This document shows, in pieces, positions 51,029 to 60,718 of a stretch of DNA of 64,000 bases. Numbering within the stretch: position 1 is the first letter of the stretch; each line of letters begins with the position of its first letter. Below the pieces are notes generated by a model that was not told where the DNA came from, searched no databases, and saw only the letters and a list, made by a program, of their open reading frames with translations. This DNA is from Microbulbifer elongatus (GTDB lineage Bacteria; Pseudomonadota; Gammaproteobacteria; Pseudomonadales; Cellvibrionaceae), in contig NZ_CP088953.1 in assembly GCF_021165935.1 (NCBI RefSeq), positions 496,001 through 560,000 on the forward strand, given 5' to 3'. The translations under genes were made by a program, and so were the position numbers.

Positions 51029-52107
51029 TATACTAACCGCGACACATTACCTAAAACTGGAGGTGATCTGCGATACTAGGGGCATTTTACTCCCGCCAAG
51101 AAGTGAATTGCACCAATGAAGTATCAACAGATCACCAGAGAAGAAAGATACACGATTGCGGCCTATCGTGCACAAGGTCTTTCCGTCAGCCATATTGCCG
51201 AGTTGACTGGACGCCACAGGAGTACTCTCTATAGGGAGTTCCAACGTAACAGCTGCCACCGAACAGATGGCGGTTATAGACCGAGCAAGGCCGACAGTCG
51301 TACTCGAGGGCGACGTAGACGATCACGTCGTAATAGGCACTACTCTGAACGCCACTTTAAACTTGTGCGAGCGTTACTTCGGAAAAAGTACAGCCCAGAG
51401 CAAATAGTCGGTTATATACGCAGACATAAATTGATGGAACGCCGGTTAAGCCACGAAACTATCTACCAGTATATCTGGAGAAATAAGAAGAATGGCGGCA
51501 ATTTATGGACGCATTTACGCCAAGCCTCAAAGCAGCGTCGAAAGCGCTACAAAGCCTATGACAGCAGGGGGCGACTTGCGGATAAACGGCACATCACAGA
51601 CCGACCTAAAAGTGTTGAGGGCAGGCGTTACAAGGGCCATTGGGAAATTGACACTGTTCACGGCCGGGGCAGCAACCACTGCATTGTTACATTGCTGGAG
51701 CGTAAAACGGGGTTTGTCATGATTGGAAAGCTCAAAAATAAATCAACCTATGAGCTGAACAAAAAAACTGTACGGTTAATTAACCGTGATCCGAGAAACA
51801 TTAAAACTATAACCGCTGACAATGGTACTGAATTCCACCAATATAAGAAGATTGAAGACTGCTGTGCAGTAAAATTCTATTTTGCCACCCCGTACCACTC
51901 CTGGGAGCGAGGAAGCAATGAGCATGTCAATGGATTAATCAGACAATACCTTCCGAAGAATCAAAGCATGGAAGACATTACGCAGCAGCAATGTGACGCT
52001 ATTGCAATGAAATTAAATAGCCGCCCCAGAAAACGGTTCGGCTACAAAACCCCAGAAGAGATGTACTATGGAAGATAACAGGTATTGTCGCGGTTCAAAC
52101 TTGATAC
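51029..52107 (+). mobile_element. IS30-family insertion sequence
   Basis: About 1.08 kb. The right end, read inward, is GTATCAAGTTTGAACCGCGACA; the left end has AACCGCGACA at about 51035-51044 preceded by a shorter tip, so the left boundary is approximate. It separates the truncated lipoprotein cassette from its attC (site 2). Confidence 0.82.
51116..52078 (+). CDS. IS30-family transposase
   Basis: 320 residues, full length. N-terminal helix-turn-helix (YRAQGLSVSHIAELTGRHRSTLYRE). DDE core: HWEIDTVHG, ITADNGTEFHQYK and YHSWERGSNEHVNGLIRQYLPK. Appears intact. Confidence 0.95.
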   Translation: MKYQQITREERYTIAAYRAQGLSVSHIAELTGRHRSTLYREFQRNSCHRTDGGYRPSKADSRTRGRRRRSRRNRHYSERHFKLVRALLRKKYSPEQIVGYIRRHKLMERRLSHETIYQYIWRNKKNGGNLWTHLRQASKQRRKRYKAYDSRGRLADKRHITDRPKSVEGRRYKGHWEIDTVHGRGSNHCIVTLLERKTGFVMIGKLKNKSTYELNKKTVRLINRDPRNIKTITADNGTEFHQYKKIEDCCAVKFYFATPYHSWERGSNEHVNGLIRQYLPKNQSMEDITQQQCDAIAMKLNSRPRKRFGYKTPEEMYYGR

Positions 52108-52588
52108 TAGGGCGGTCGGCACTGCGCGCTCTCCATAAATTGCCGAACTTCTTCTAGAGCCATATCAGAGCAGCTCTCGAAGATGACGTAAGGTATGAGA
52201 AGACTCAAGAGTACAAAGTTTTGGACACGAGGATCATCAGCATCATCTAGATCAGCTTTATTCAAATACTCCAATTCAGCCCTAGATAGCTTGGAAACAT
52301 ATAGGTTCTGCAACCCAGATTTATACTGATCCCAGCTAATTTTTTTGGACATTCTTCAATCTCCCGCGTAACTGACAGCGGAAGATCTTTATTGCAATAT
52401 TTCCAAGAAGATGCATTCAGCCTATCAGAAAGCTCAAAACCATATTCAGAAGCGATCTCTGCATAACCATTTTTACCCAGCCTCGACGCAGTTTCTTCAC
52501 TTAATGACATGGCTAAACGCGAGTCTGTCACTACGCATCCGGAAGTGAACATAGCAATTAGAATGACGATTACTACTAAAATTTTCAT
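52107..52588 (-). pseudogene. Cassette lipoprotein split by an A7 frameshift
   Basis: Two overlapping frames make one protein. The first (52588-52262) starts MKILVVIVILIAMFTSGC, a lipoprotein signal with Cys18, and reads to IEECPKK. The second (52352-52107) continues KKISWDQYKSGLQNLYVSKL. They join at CCAAAAAAATT, where one extra A, or a -1 slip on A AAA AAA, gives about 158 residues. The stop TAG falls at the IS30 end, so the C-terminus is also truncated. Function unknown. The short frame could be translated alone from its own ATG. Confidence 0.6.
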
Positions 52589-52592
52589 ACTG

Positions 52593-52709
52593 CTCTAACG
52601 CCGCGCTCAGCAGCGGCTTGCTTTGTGCGCTTTTTGCGCGAAAATGGGAGCGCAGCGACCGCGCAAAAAGTGCGCAAAGCAAGCCGTCGGCTGCAGCACT
52701 TTGTTAGCT
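52593..52709 (-). repeat. attC site 3
   Basis: Family C: TAACGCCGCGCTCAGCAGCG at the left, GCAGCACTTTGTTAGCT at the right, long palindrome between. The downstream gene's stop falls in its right repeat. Confidence 0.88.
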
Positions 52710-53177
52710 GGACAATGCCTGCTTGATACACCGAACCCTAGGATCTGTGAGGATTGGGCCTTTCAAGATTAGTATGTGGGCATTTACATGCTCTCGATAC
52801 GATGCATACTCTCCGACAACTTCATGAGGAATTATAAGAGCCTCAATGACATTGAATTCTTCATCATAAATTACAGCCGCGAGCTCATCAAAATCTCTTT
52901 CTTTATACTTTCGAATTGCGCTCAACTGACGTGACTTATTCTTAGGCGTTACCCGACGCCCTTTTATCTGAATTTTTACGCCACTTTTTGAAATTCCGTC
53001 ATAGCCGGCTTTTGAATTGGCCTCAAGCTCCAGGTCAAGCGCGTTGGCAACCAACCACTCAGTGTAATCACCTAATGGATTATTCTGCGTGCGAACAACT
53101 TCTCTTCTCTGAAGCTCTTTAGTTACCGAAGCCTGCAGCTTCAATAATTCTTTTATTTTTAGATCTTCGAGGTTCAT
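52704..53177 (-). CDS. Cassette protein with PD-(D/E)XK nuclease-like core
   Basis: 157 residues. N-terminal coiled coil (about 1-28). Then GDYTEWLVANAL, AGYDGISKSGVKIQIKGRR, in which E, D and Q-x-K are spaced as in restriction-endonuclease-like folds; the family resembles DUF6998. A role as a nuclease, perhaps in defence, is inference. Minus strand; starts about 15 bases from the cassette boundary. Confidence 0.7.
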   Translation of the reverse strand: MNLEDLKIKELLKLQASVTKELQRREVVRTQNNPLGDYTEWLVANALDLELEANSKAGYDGISKSGVKIQIKGRRVTPKNKSRQLSAIRKYKERDFDELAAVIYDEEFNVIEALIIPHEVVGEYASYREHVNAHILILKGPILTDPRVRCIKQALSS

Positions 53178-53191
53178 TTTTACTTCTTATC

Positions 53192-53330
53192 AGCTAACGC
53201 CGCCGGCAGGGGCAGCTTACCTTGTGCGCGTTTTGCGCGAAAATGGGAGCGCAGCGACCCGCGCAAAACGTGCGCAAGGTAAGCTGTCCCGCGGAGGGCC
53301 GCAGGCCCGGAGCAAATTGCCCGGCCTTGT
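53192..53330 (-). repeat. attC site 4 (interrupted by an IS110-type element)
   Basis: Family B: TAACGCCGCCGGCAGGGGC at the left; the right part ends CCGGCCTTGT and is cut there by the insertion sequence. The remaining TAATG is at 54514. Compare the uncut site 1, which reads CTTTGTTAACT. Confidence 0.88.
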
Positions 53331-53368
53331 ATGGTCAAATTCCCCAAATATTCGATAAAGTGAGGCCC

Positions 53369-53505
53369 GTAACTTGCCTCCACAAGTTACCGGTGTGGCA
53401 GCTCGATGCCTGGCAGGAGCAGGTTCTACCTAGCCCGTTAACAAGCGTGTAGCGCCACACCGACCCTATGTATAACCCGAACAGTCGAATGGGCCTCATG
53501 AGCCC
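53369..53505 (+). ncRNA. Candidate guide (bridge/seeker) RNA, copy 1
   Basis: Three hairpins in the leader. GTAACTTG/CAAGTTAC with a 6-base loop (53369-53390). CGGTGTGGC/GCCACACCG (53391-53462) enclosing a 54-base internal loop. GGGC/GCCC (53491-53505). The big loop carries CGTTAACAAGCG (53436-53447), whose TTAACAAG is complementary to the attC target CTTGTTAA. ACAGTCG at 53481 repeats the element's right end. The layout fits the guide RNA of IS110 elements; transcription is not shown. Confidence 0.55.
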
Positions 53506-53513
53506 GAATGTAG

Positions 53514-54497
<984 letters not shown>

Positions 54498-54512
54498 CAT
54501 CACAGTCGCTTG

Positions 54513-54728
54513 TTAATGTTTGATGACCTGAAAGCAATTTAATACTGAACAATGCCACCAAACCCAACGCCCCGAAAAACTAACATACTGCGAGTGGCAC
54601 GATTGGCTGTACCATGCCACGCTTTCCCTGGAGCGGCTTACACGCCCAAAAGGAAAACCCCTCTGAACTCCTTCCGCCGCCAGCGCTAACCTTAACGAAG
54701 GGAAGCCACTGAAGCCTCTAAAAATCAA
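54513..54728 (-). CDS. Possible cassette ORF, unknown
   Basis: 71 residues (MIFRGFSGFPSLRLALAAEG at the start), aromatic-rich, with no family recognised. Its stop lies in the attC repeat, as for other cassette genes, but it begins 100 bases from the boundary and has no ribosome site. The cassette (54514-54830) may be gene-less. Confidence 0.3.
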   Translation of the reverse strand: MIFRGFSGFPSLRLALAAEGVQRGFPFGRVSRSRESVAWYSQSCHSQYVSFSGRWVWWHCSVLNCFQVIKH

Positions 54729-54830
54729 CCGTCAATCCCTGCTAGCGATACCGTTTCTACAACGCTAGAGGTCGCCGAATCGCTCATCAAGTAAGCTGAA
54801 CTTTTTAGGCGGCGGCGTGATGAACCTGAA

Positions 54831-54975
54831 CATTAACGCCCACGGCAGGGGCGGCTTACCTTATGTGCGTTTTGCGCGAAAATGGGAGCGGAGCGACCCG
54901 CGCAAGACGTGCATAAGGTAAGCCGTCCCGCGGAGGCCCGAAGGGCCGTAGCTTCACTGCCCGTGATTGTTAGGT
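54831..54975 (-). repeat. attC site 5
   Basis: Family B-like: TAACGCCCACGGCAGGGGCG at the left, CTGCCCGTGATTGTTAGGT at the right. Close to the site at 57150. Confidence 0.88.
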
Positions 54976-55296
54976 TTGCTCCGACAGCCGCGAAATTGGA
55001 CCTCGTAAATAGAGCCAATAAGCCACCACAAGTGCAATAGCGGCCAAATAGAAGTAGCCAGACATAAATGAGAGCACAAAATATACAATGGCTCCAATTA
55101 ATGCAGGACTCTTTCCGTGGGCATAGAAGGAGACCCAAAATACAAATATCACTGCAAGGAAAGAGATAAACCCAACCACCATAAATACAATGCTGAGTGC
55201 TACCGAATCCCCCTGGATCGGGACGAATTCAAAAACTGGCAGAATCAGCAGTGCGAGAATCAACCAGTATAAACTTATATTTTTTACCACATTCAT
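54970..55296 (-). CDS. Cassette membrane protein, unknown
   Basis: 108 residues from the ATG at 55296, seven bases from the cassette boundary; the longer frame would run through the attC. About four hydrophobic segments. No family recognised. Stop in the attC repeat. Confidence 0.68.
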   Translation of the reverse strand: MNVVKNISLYWLILALLILPVFEFVPIQGDSVALSIVFMVVGFISFLAVIFVFWVSFYAHGKSPALIGAIVYFVLSFMSGYFYLAAIALVVAYWLYLRGPISRLSEQT

Positions 55297-55302
55297 ACAA
55301 AA

Positions 55303-55420
55303 ACCTAACGCCGTGCGCAGCGGCGGCTTACTTTGTGGATTTTTTGCGCGAAAATAGGAGCGTAGCGACTGCGCAAAAAATGCGCAGAGTAAGACGTCGG
55401 TCTGCCGCACCTTGTTAGTA
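55303..55420 (-). repeat. attC site 6
   Basis: ACCTAAC at the left, CACCTTGTTAGTA at the right. Family C type, with TAGGAGCGTAGCGAC in the centre. Confidence 0.88.
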
Positions 55421-55422
55421 GC

Positions 55423-55803
55423 TTACTCGGTGTTGCTTTTCAGGAACTCTGAGAACTCAGACGTAGAGCACTCATAGAACAAGCGTAGTATACATTCAAC
55501 TTCTTCTGAATTTTTATCTAGAAAAACACCAAACGTATTAACTTTGAAAAATGGCCCCCAAAAGCGTCTACGCTTTGATGTAGCCGCTGATACACACCAC
55601 GCTCCCTCATCAAATTTTGAAATAGACAATGAGGCCTCATCAATTTCTCCAGATTGAAAGATCAGTAGCTTTTCAGAAGACTCCACTTTTGTGTTGCCCC
55701 AGCGGAATCTCTTAAAGAGAGTAACGGCCTCTTCCAACGTTGGTTTGGCAGGAATACTTTGATCCATCTCTTCATCGTAATATCCGCAATACACCGAATT
55801 CAT
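55423..55803 (-). CDS. Cassette protein, unknown
   Basis: 126 residues from MNSVYCGYYDEEMDQ; AAGGA lies seven bases upstream, so this start is favoured over one 24 bases earlier. Acidic, with WGPFFKVNTFGVFLDKN near the end. No family recognised. Probably cytoplasmic. Confidence 0.65.
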   Translation of the reverse strand: MNSVYCGYYDEEMDQSIPAKPTLEEAVTLFKRFRWGNTKVESSEKLLIFQSGEIDEASLSISKFDEGAWCVSAATSKRRRFWGPFFKVNTFGVFLDKNSEEVECILRLFYECSTSEFSEFLKSNTE

Positions 55804-55842
55804 TCTTTCTTCCTTGAAAACATGCACATGACACGAACCAGC

Positions 55843-55959
55843 TACTAACGCCGCGCTCAGCCGCGGACAATTTTGGGCGCTTTATGCGCGATAATGGGAG
55901 CGCAGCGACCGCGCATAAAGTGCACAAAGTTGGCCGTCGGCTGCAGCGCCTTGTTAACT
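55843..55959 (-). repeat. attC site 7
   Basis: TACTAACGCCGCGCTCAGC at the left, GCGCCTTGTTAACT at the right. Family C. Confidence 0.88.
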
Positions 55960-56120
55960 TATTCTTGCTCGTCGCTCCGATCCACCAGATTATCTGGGGA
56001 ACCAAAGGTATCTCTTTTGCTCAACTCTTCTTCGATATCTTTAGGACGAGGCTTAAAGAGATCTTCAGATGATTTCTTTAATTCCTCTTCAATTTTCTTT
56101 AATTCATCACTATTTTTCAT
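55959..56120 (-). CDS. 53-residue acidic peptide, second gene of a two-gene cassette
   Basis: Starts MKNSDELKKIEEELKKSSED and ends DRSDEQE. Highly charged helix of Glu and Lys, then a flexible tail; no family known. Its ATG overlaps the stop of the preceding gene (ATGA), so translation is likely coupled. The stop TAA lies in the attC repeat, as expected for the last gene of a cassette. Confidence 0.65.
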   Translation of the reverse strand: MKNSDELKKIEEELKKSSEDLFKPRPKDIEEELSKRDTFGSPDNLVDRSDEQE

Positions 56121-56650
56121 AGATTTTTCACCAAATAATGCGGAACGCCTTGTTTCCCCGGGCGTAGGGAAAAACCACCGTGAGATGAATAGTATTTCAC
56201 CAATTTTTCGTTTAGTGGATCCATGATTCTAATTTGAGATGCGCCGATCAGGCGCGCATAAGCTTCATACGCCAACAACGAAACAGGAAACATATCATTT
56301 GCGAACAAAACATGTTTATTAAAACGCTCAATAAAATCCAAACGTACAGCAGTGCCCCTGTAGGTCGGCCGGCCGAGCGTCATTGAGCATAAAGTACTTC
56401 CATGCCAAACCGAGAGATCAAATGCCTTCGGATAGAAAATTTTGTAGCGGCTCGAAAAATTCCAATCCCAGTTCACTGAACGCTCTTGAGCAAAATCAAT
56501 CGACTTAAAAGCAGCGAGTGCCTTGTGATCTATTGCCTCCAAGGCAATCTTTCCGAGCAAATGTCTTGGTAAGTTTCTGGATGCCATTTCTCTCGCTTGA
56601 GAGCCCAACTTCTCGTACTTATTGATTGTTTCTATATGCGAAACCTGCAT
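56117..56650 (-). CDS. GNAT-like cassette protein
   Basis: 177 residues. The C-terminal half (VSLLAYEAYARLIGASQIRIMDPLNEKLVKYYSSHG) has the helix-strand-helix spacing seen at the end of GNAT acetyltransferases, with YYSSHGGF like the family's last motif. The N-terminus is unlike known members. Substrate unknown. Paired with the acidic peptide downstream. Confidence 0.55.
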   Translation of the reverse strand: MQVSHIETINKYEKLGSQAREMASRNLPRHLLGKIALEAIDHKALAAFKSIDFAQERSVNWDWNFSSRYKIFYPKAFDLSVWHGSTLCSMTLGRPTYRGTAVRLDFIERFNKHVLFANDMFPVSLLAYEAYARLIGASQIRIMDPLNEKLVKYYSSHGGFSLRPGKQGVPHYLVKNL

Positions 56651-56683
56651 TTCAATTCCTTTTGTCGATTTTACTTCCGTATA

Positions 56684-56803
56684 AGTTAACGCCCAGCGCA
56701 GGCGCAGCCAGCGCGGAGCGCCTTTTGTGTTAATGTTTGAGCGATAGCGAGTAACACAAAAGGTGCGTAGCGTTGGCTGTCGCTCTGCCGCTGATTGTTA
56801 TGA
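56684..56803 (-). repeat. attC site 8
   Basis: Family A: AGTTAACGCCCAGCGCAGG at the left, GCTGATTGTTATGA at the right. Confidence 0.9.
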
Positions 56804-56804
56804 A

Positions 56805-57128
56805 TTATTTCTTGCTCAGAAGGTCAATTACCTGACCTGAGCCAGATGCCCCACTTTGTACCTCTTTAACTTTGTTCAGTAAATGAGGAGACACATTCCA
56901 TTTTTGGCCGCCGTCCGTAATAACCGTTACCGTTTTTTTATTGTACTTCACTAGCGTTCCGATTTGCCGGCCGCGACCTGGAGGCTCGAAGCTAACCTTC
57001 TCACCCGGATTGAATTGCATCATCTCTTTATGAGTGTGCATAGATTCGAGAAATTTCAGCCGCTCAACGATTCTTTGATTTAGAGCGATTAACTCATCTT
57101 CCGACAAACTGTCTATATCTATATTCAT
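56805..57128 (-). CDS. Cassette protein with SH3-like core, unknown
   Basis: 107 residues. N-terminal helix (SEDELIALNQRIVERLKFLE), then GEKVSFEPPGRGRQIGTLVKYNKKTVTVITDGG, which looks like a small beta-barrel of the KOW/SH3 type that often binds nucleic acid. Ser/Gly tail. The function is inferred only from the fold pattern. Confidence 0.65.
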   Translation of the reverse strand: MNIDIDSLSEDELIALNQRIVERLKFLESMHTHKEMMQFNPGEKVSFEPPGRGRQIGTLVKYNKKTVTVITDGGQKWNVSPHLLNKVKEVQSGASGSGQVIDLLSKK

Positions 57129-57149
57129 TGCTCTACTCGATACCGAGAT

Positions 57150-57294
57150 TCATAACGCCCACGGCAGGGGCGGCTTACCTTATGCGCGTTTTACGCGAAA
57201 ATGGGAGCGTAGCGACCCGCGTGAAACGTGCATAAGGTAAGCCGTCCCGCGGAGGCCCGGAGGGCCGTAGCATTACTGCCCGTGTTTGTTAGGC
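57150..57294 (-). repeat. attC site 9
   Basis: TCATAACGCCCACGGCAGG at the left, CCCGTGTTTGTTAGGC at the right. Close to site 5. Confidence 0.88.
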
Positions 57295-57653
57295 AGTTGT
57301 ACCTCGGTGTACATTTCTTGGAGCTCAGTAGGAATTTCACCATAAATCTTTGCCCGCCGAAACGCCTCACTTGCACCAAGATAATCCCCTTCTTTGAAAA
57401 GCCTTTCAGCATCCTCTAAGTGCTGCTTATAACGCTCTTCTCTCAAGCCAGCACTCTCACCTCCTTTCACCAGCATACCGATCCCAGTAAAAAGAAAGAG
57501 GACCAGTAGCCCGCCAATTATGAATGCTGGATTTGCGAAAAATATTGTTGCGAAAACACTCGCGACGAACAGATAAAAACCAATTTTGGCGATTTTATTA
57601 TTTCCGCTATCGTTGCCACCACCAAATTTTCCGCCATATCTCTTTATCTGCAT
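57273..57653 (-). CDS. Cassette membrane protein with TPR-like tail
   Basis: 126 residues from MQIKRYGGKFGGG, eight bases from the boundary. Gly-rich N-terminus, hydrophobic stretch at about 22-58 (two helices), then a soluble helical hairpin DAERLFKEGDYLGASEAFRRAKIYG resembling one TPR unit. The gene reads through the outer attC repeat and stops 15 bases inside it. Confidence 0.65.
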   Translation of the reverse strand: MQIKRYGGKFGGGNDSGNNKIAKIGFYLFVASVFATIFFANPAFIIGGLLVLFLFTGIGMLVKGGESAGLREERYKQHLEDAERLFKEGDYLGASEAFRRAKIYGEIPTELQEMYTEVQLPNKHGQ

Positions 57654-57661
57654 GCTGGTTT

Positions 57662-57781
57662 GCCTAACGCCCAGCGCAGGCGCAGCCAGCGCGGAGCGCA
57701 TTTTGTGTTAATGTTTGAGCGACAGCGAGTAACACAAAAGGCGCGTAGCGTTGGCTGTCGCTCTGCCGCTGCTTGTTAAGC
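57662..57781 (-). repeat. attC site 10
   Basis: Family A with perfect outer repeats: GCCTAAC at the left and GTTAAGC at the right. Confidence 0.92.
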
Positions 57782-58108
57782 AAATGATTGCACAAGGGCT
57801 AAGGTCAACCCTGAAAGCATTATTGCAAGGCCCAAAATAAGCCCATATTTTACTCGACGTGCCTTTGTAAGAGCCTTCTCGCCTTCCTCTAAAACCTCAG
57901 ATTCATCTGAATCTAAGAATTTTCTCGAAAGAATCCAACTATACAGCGAAAGAGTATTTCCTAGATCTGAGAACGAATAGCCTGAAGGCGAACCCAATTT
58001 TTCCCATATTTCAGGTTCCGATTTTTTCAATGCGTCCGCCAAACTCGGAAATCGAATTTGTAGAACGCTAACAACGAACACCAGGCATCCGAAAATAGTA
58101 ACGACCAT
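57776..58108 (-). CDS. UspB-like cassette membrane protein, first copy
   Basis: 110 residues. N-terminal helix (MVVTIFGCLVFVVSVLQI), a soluble part with LKKSEPEIWEKLGSPSGYSF, and a C-terminal helix (YGLILGLAIMLSGLTLALV). The layout and the 'P-x-x-aromatic-x-x-LG-x-P' box recall UspB. GGAGA eight bases before the ATG. A second member of the same type lies at 59445. Function not established. Confidence 0.6.
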   Translation of the reverse strand: MVVTIFGCLVFVVSVLQIRFPSLADALKKSEPEIWEKLGSPSGYSFSDLGNTLSLYSWILSRKFLDSDESEVLEEGEKALTKARRVKYGLILGLAIMLSGLTLALVQSFA

Positions 58109-58123
58109 GTTCGACTCTCCATT

Positions 58124-58262
58124 GCTTAACGCCGCCGGCAGGGGCAGCTTACCTTGTGCGCGTTTTGTGCAAAAATGGGAGCGCAGCGACCTGCGCAAAA
58201 CGTGCACAAGGTAAGCTGTCCCGCGGAGGGCCGTAGGCCCGGAGCAAACTGCCCGGCCTTGT
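58124..58262 (-). repeat. attC site 11 (interrupted by an IS110-type element)
   Basis: Family B, almost the same as site 4: GCTTAACGCCGCCGGC at the left, CCGGCCTTGT at the cut. TATGG resumes at 59446. Confidence 0.88.
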
Positions 58263-58300
58263 ATGGTCAAATTCCCCAAATATTCGATAAAGTGAGGCCC

Positions 58301-58437
58301 GTAACTTGCCTCCACAAGTTACCGGTGTGGCAGCTCGATGCCTGGCAGGAGCAGGTTCTACCTAGCCCGTTAACAAGCGTGTAGCGCCACACCGACCCTA
58401 TGTATAACCCGAACAGTCGAATGGGCCTCATGAGCCC
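58301..58437 (+). ncRNA. Candidate guide (bridge/seeker) RNA, copy 2
   Basis: The leader repeats copy 1: the same three hairpins and the same CGTTAACAAGCG loop at 58368-58379. No change that would alter target pairing was seen. Confidence 0.55.
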
Positions 58438-58445
58438 GAATGTAG

Positions 58446-59429
<984 letters not shown>

Positions 59430-59444
59430 CATCACAGTCGCTTG

Positions 59445-59789
59445 TTATGGCCTAGGCTCCACGCCCATGAATGCCATGATGAATAACGCGGCCGCAAAAA
59501 ACTGTGTGAACTTCCTATAACGTGCAAATTTATTAAGCTCGCCATCATTTAGCCCCCTCCATTTTTTGCTTGACATAAATTCAGTGTATTTCGTAAGAGA
59601 TTTATTTGGGCTTAAATCGCGCACGATCGATTTTTCAGAAACCGGATATTTTGTGAACACCCCAGGCTCACCAAGTTGACTATATAGCGAGGGATGGCAA
59701 TTTTTCAGGCGCTCTAAAAATTTTGCATGGAAATAAAATCCAGATGCAATCATTAATAAGCCTATTGCCCAGAAAACGAAAAAGTTCAA
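59445..59789 (-). CDS. UspB-like cassette membrane protein, second copy
   Basis: 114 residues. TTG start with GAGGT nearby. N-terminal helix (MNFFVFWAIGLLMIASGFYF), LERLKNCHPSLYSQLGEPGVF, then a C-terminal helix (FTQFFAAALFIMAFMG). The middle box matches the E. coli UspB pattern (LRNCDPLLYQ). Only distantly similar to the copy at 57776, so these are separate acquisitions or old relatives. Confidence 0.65.
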   Translation of the reverse strand: MNFFVFWAIGLLMIASGFYFHAKFLERLKNCHPSLYSQLGEPGVFTKYPVSEKSIVRDLSPNKSLTKYTEFMSSKKWRGLNDGELNKFARYRKFTQFFAAALFIMAFMGVEPRP

Positions 59790-59802
59790 ATTACCTCACA
59801 TG

Positions 59803-59874
59803 CCATAACGCCCGCAACAAACGCGAGCGTAGCGAGTCGAGGCCGATAGGCCGGTTTGGTTGCGTTTGTTAGGC
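59803..59874 (-). repeat. attC site 12 (short, about 72 bases)
   Basis: CCATAACGCCCGCAACAAACGC at the left pairs with GCGTTTGTTAGGC at the right. Much shorter than the others. Confidence 0.88.
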
Positions 59875-60198
59875 ATACTTATCGCTACCTTCCCAAGAAG
59901 CTTGAACCGAATAGCCGTGAAAGTGAAGGATGATTCCTTCCCCCATTTCTGATCCATTGCTAAATGTTTGCTCACTGTTTTCGAAATCTATATCGCCACT
60001 GTAGTCGCATGGCCCGAAGGAATAGCCACTGGAATTAAGTTCATCTACCAGCGCACCCACTCGCTCGGTTAAAAAGCGCGCCAAATGCTCCCGACCATGA
60101 ATCTTTTCACGTTCAAAGTCTTTTCGGAGTTTATGATTTAACTCTTCTTGAATTTTGAGCATTTCAGAATAATGCTCATTACTGGCAATATCTCTCAT
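59869..60198 (-). CDS. Cassette protein, unknown
   Basis: 109 residues, starting 14 bases from the boundary, stop in the attC repeat. Helical N-terminal half (EMLKIQEELNHKLRKDFEREK), then a beta-rich end (GIILHFHGYSVQASWEGSDKYA). No family recognised. Confidence 0.65.
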   Translation of the reverse strand: MRDIASNEHYSEMLKIQEELNHKLRKDFEREKIHGREHLARFLTERVGALVDELNSSGYSFGPCDYSGDIDFENSEQTFSNGSEMGEGIILHFHGYSVQASWEGSDKYA

Positions 60199-60211
60199 TC
60201 TTTCCCTGTGT

Positions 60212-60315
60212 GCCTAACGAATTAGATATGCGTCGCCGTTAATAAAATTGGCGGCGCCTTTGCGCAAGCAAAGGTGGTGACAATTTTTAGGCGACGCATC
60301 ATCGGGTTGTTATGA
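60212..60315 (-). repeat. attC site 13 (distinct family)
   Basis: GCCTAAC at the left and GTTATGA at the right; ATGCGTCGCC pairs with GGCGACGCAT. Its stem sequence is unrelated to families A-C. Confidence 0.85.
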
Positions 60316-60598
60316 GTCGCTCGTGGCACGATGTCTGAATTCTCTAAATAACCTGTTTGAGCTTCAGTCTATCATGCTACGGAGGAAGGAGCTGCCAGAG
60401 CTAGATTCGCGGCCTTGCTTCGATGCATCTGCGGCGCCGCATCAACTTCGTTATGCGAGCGACGCTGAAGCTTCGAAGCCTACACGAAAGACGAATCGTT
60501 GACTACGGATTTTCCCGCCAATACTGTATTTTTATACAGCACCCTATAGCACCCAGTTTTTGTTTATTTTTGGCTCGCACAAACTAGAGCGAGCGAGC
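60316..60598. other. Gene-less cassette with a LexA box
   Basis: 283 bases between two attC sites, with no frame longer than about 15 codons from a start codon on the minus strand. It holds the LexA-type palindrome at 60524. GTTATGC at 60450 recalls an attC repeat, but no partner is seen. It may be a promoter cassette or a decayed gene. Confidence 0.6.
60524..60539. promoter_or_regulatory. LexA (SOS) box inside the cassette array
   Basis: CTGTATTTTTATACAG fits the gammaproteobacterial CTGT-N8-ACAG consensus exactly, and the flanking TA and CA extend the match. It overlaps a TATAAA-like -10 on the minus strand, the position of a repressed promoter. Confidence 0.7.
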
Positions 60599-60718
60599 TC
60601 ATAACGCCCAAATAAGGGGCCGGAACGTAGTTGGTTATTTTGTGCTATTAAAGCACAAAATAAGCGACGCAGTGGAGGTCCCAGCCGCATAGCGGCGAAC
60701 TTGATTTGTTTGTTATGT
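60599..60718 (-). repeat. attC site 14
   Basis: TCATAACGCCCAAATAAGGGG at the left, TGATTTGTTTGTTATGT at the right. A perfect inner stem TTTTGTGCT/AGCACAAAA. Confidence 0.85.

Noticed and set aside
53180..53383. 67-codon frame across attC site 4 and the IS110 end, with a similar one near 58315
   Set aside because: It simply reads the attC palindrome and the insertion-sequence tip; real cassette genes start on the other side of the boundary.
60342..60456. A further attC in the LexA-box cassette, suggested by GTTATGC
   Set aside because: The left side (AAATAAC) does not pair with it beyond a few bases.
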